From an uncultured Alphaproteobacteria bacterium (lineage in GTDB: Bacteria > Pseudomonadota > Alphaproteobacteria > Rhodobacterales > Rhodobacteraceae): a stretch of DNA of 35,586 nt. The DNA lies in NCBI GenBank assembly GCA_913031285.1, contig CAJWEI010000035.1, positions 1 through 35,586 of the forward strand, read 5' to 3'. The notes under the pieces were generated by a model, which was given only the letters and a program-made list of their open reading frames with translations, had not been told where the DNA came from and did not search any database. Below, in pieces: positions 35,007-35,586 of this stretch (position 1 is the stretch's first letter; the number at the start of each line of letters is the position of its first letter). Position numbers and translations under genes: made by a program.

Positions 35007-35586
35007 AAGTGCTAATAAACTTAAAACAGTTCGCAAAGTCAAATCTTTAGAAGTTAAATGGGGTGCTATTAAGTGGATGTAAAAATTGAAAATTAATCTG
35101 AATTGACATTTCTTATAAAATCTAACAAGAGAAAATAGGTGTAATAGCTAACGATCATAGTCAATCCGAAAAGCATAAATTTACTGGGCGATGCGGTGTG
35201 CCAAAAGTAAGTGAGCAGCAAATCAAAAACTCGGAAACTCTAGTGAATGGACCTAATATTGTTAATGGGTTTCTTGAACTCTGCGAATGATCCTACTTGG
35301 ATTCTCGCAAAATTGAACTTTTAAAGGATCACTCTCAACTCAAAGACAATCTGAAATGAATAAACCAGATTTATAGCAGCAAAAATAGACTAAAACAGCC
35401 AATCACTAAGCTAAATCTATTTCAATATTTGACGCGTTTAAGATCGTTGTAAAGATGGACAAGGGCCCATGTCACTTTATGGAAAGCCAAATTTGCCCAG
35501 TATTACCAAAGCCAACGAACTCTTCCTGAAAAAAATACGCGCCTAATTGGAAAGAAATGAGACGCTCTTTTGCAAAAAATAGGAAG
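35007..35586. other. AT-rich terminal stretch without a recognised gene
   Basis: I see no open frame with a start, ribosome site and family similarity on either strand in these 580 bases. Frames are short and stop-rich. The minus strand near 35440-35530 has a run of aromatic and basic codons broken by stops that could be remains of a gene entering from beyond the window, but no family can be named. Confidence 0.4.

Noticed and set aside
1-35586. CRISPR arrays, tRNA or rRNA genes, insertion sequences, prophage or integrase genes
   Set aside because: No repeat-spacer pattern, cloverleaf with CCA-type acceptor, transposase frame or terminal inverted repeat was seen on either strand by eye.

Overview
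The window looks like chromosomal DNA from a marine alphaproteobacterium of the Rhodobacterales (Roseobacter group). This rests on several things: RuvX, the heterotetrameric sarcosine oxidase subunits, CcmI and SecD all read like roseobacter-type proteins; the order yajC-secD-secF-(Mth938-like)-ccm with divergent serS is alphaproteobacterial; and the base composition is clearly more AT-rich than in most cultured roseobacters, which fits an open-ocean lineage. The taxonomy is inferred from recalled family sequences, not from a search.

Layout. 1-6750 (minus strand) is a tightly packed ten-gene run, read from yajC to ccmG: YajC, SecD, SecF, a TauE/SafE permease, an Mth938/NDUFAF3-like protein, then CcmA, CcmB, CcmC, CcmD and CcmG (cut by the window edge). 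It combines Sec-driven export with haem export and thiol reduction for cytochrome c maturation. SerS (6983-8272) is divergent from it. 8363-11871 (minus) is YfgM-like, BamB, Der, the same order as E. coli yfgM-bamB-der. 12044-16911 (plus) is an RND efflux pair, an adaptor and an unusually long inner-membrane pump. 16972-20685 (minus) holds a large acidic LysM envelope protein and an Atm1-type ABC exporter. A LOG-family gene (20788-21336, plus) runs convergently into a full-length but broken rarD-like permease gene (21315-22193). Next comes Fe/Mn superoxide dismutase (22517-23116, minus), and upstream of it the sarcosine oxidase operon soxB-(59-codon ORF)-soxD-soxA-soxG (23276-28580, minus). 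Divergent from soxB are ccmI, ruvX and a DUF1289 gene (28756-30699, plus). The last part carries a DUF1272 zinc-ribbon pseudogene downstream of a phytanoyl-CoA-dioxygenase-like gene (31141-32280, minus) and, divergently, an oxalate/acyl-CoA ligase and a ketopantoate-reductase-like gene (32459-35006, plus). The final 580 bases hold nothing recognisable.

How it works together. Cytochrome c maturation is split between ccmABCDG and the distant ccmI. Sarcosine oxidase supplies the last demethylation step of glycine betaine/choline catabolism, making glycine, a methylene-tetrahydrofolate unit and H2O2; sodB lies directly downstream.

I see no phage, CRISPR, transposon, rRNA or tRNA. Most of the window is ordinary housekeeping content and I did not find a clear new multi-gene system. 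The most unusual items are a small ORF that exactly fills the soxB-soxD gap with overlapping stop/start codons at both ends, two full-length genes caught in early decay (rarD-like and DUF1272), and an RND pump with two extra predicted membrane segments. Several gene starts were moved from the longest frame to better-supported positions (secD, serS, bamB, the adaptor gene, soxG, soxA, soxB, ccmI, panE-like).
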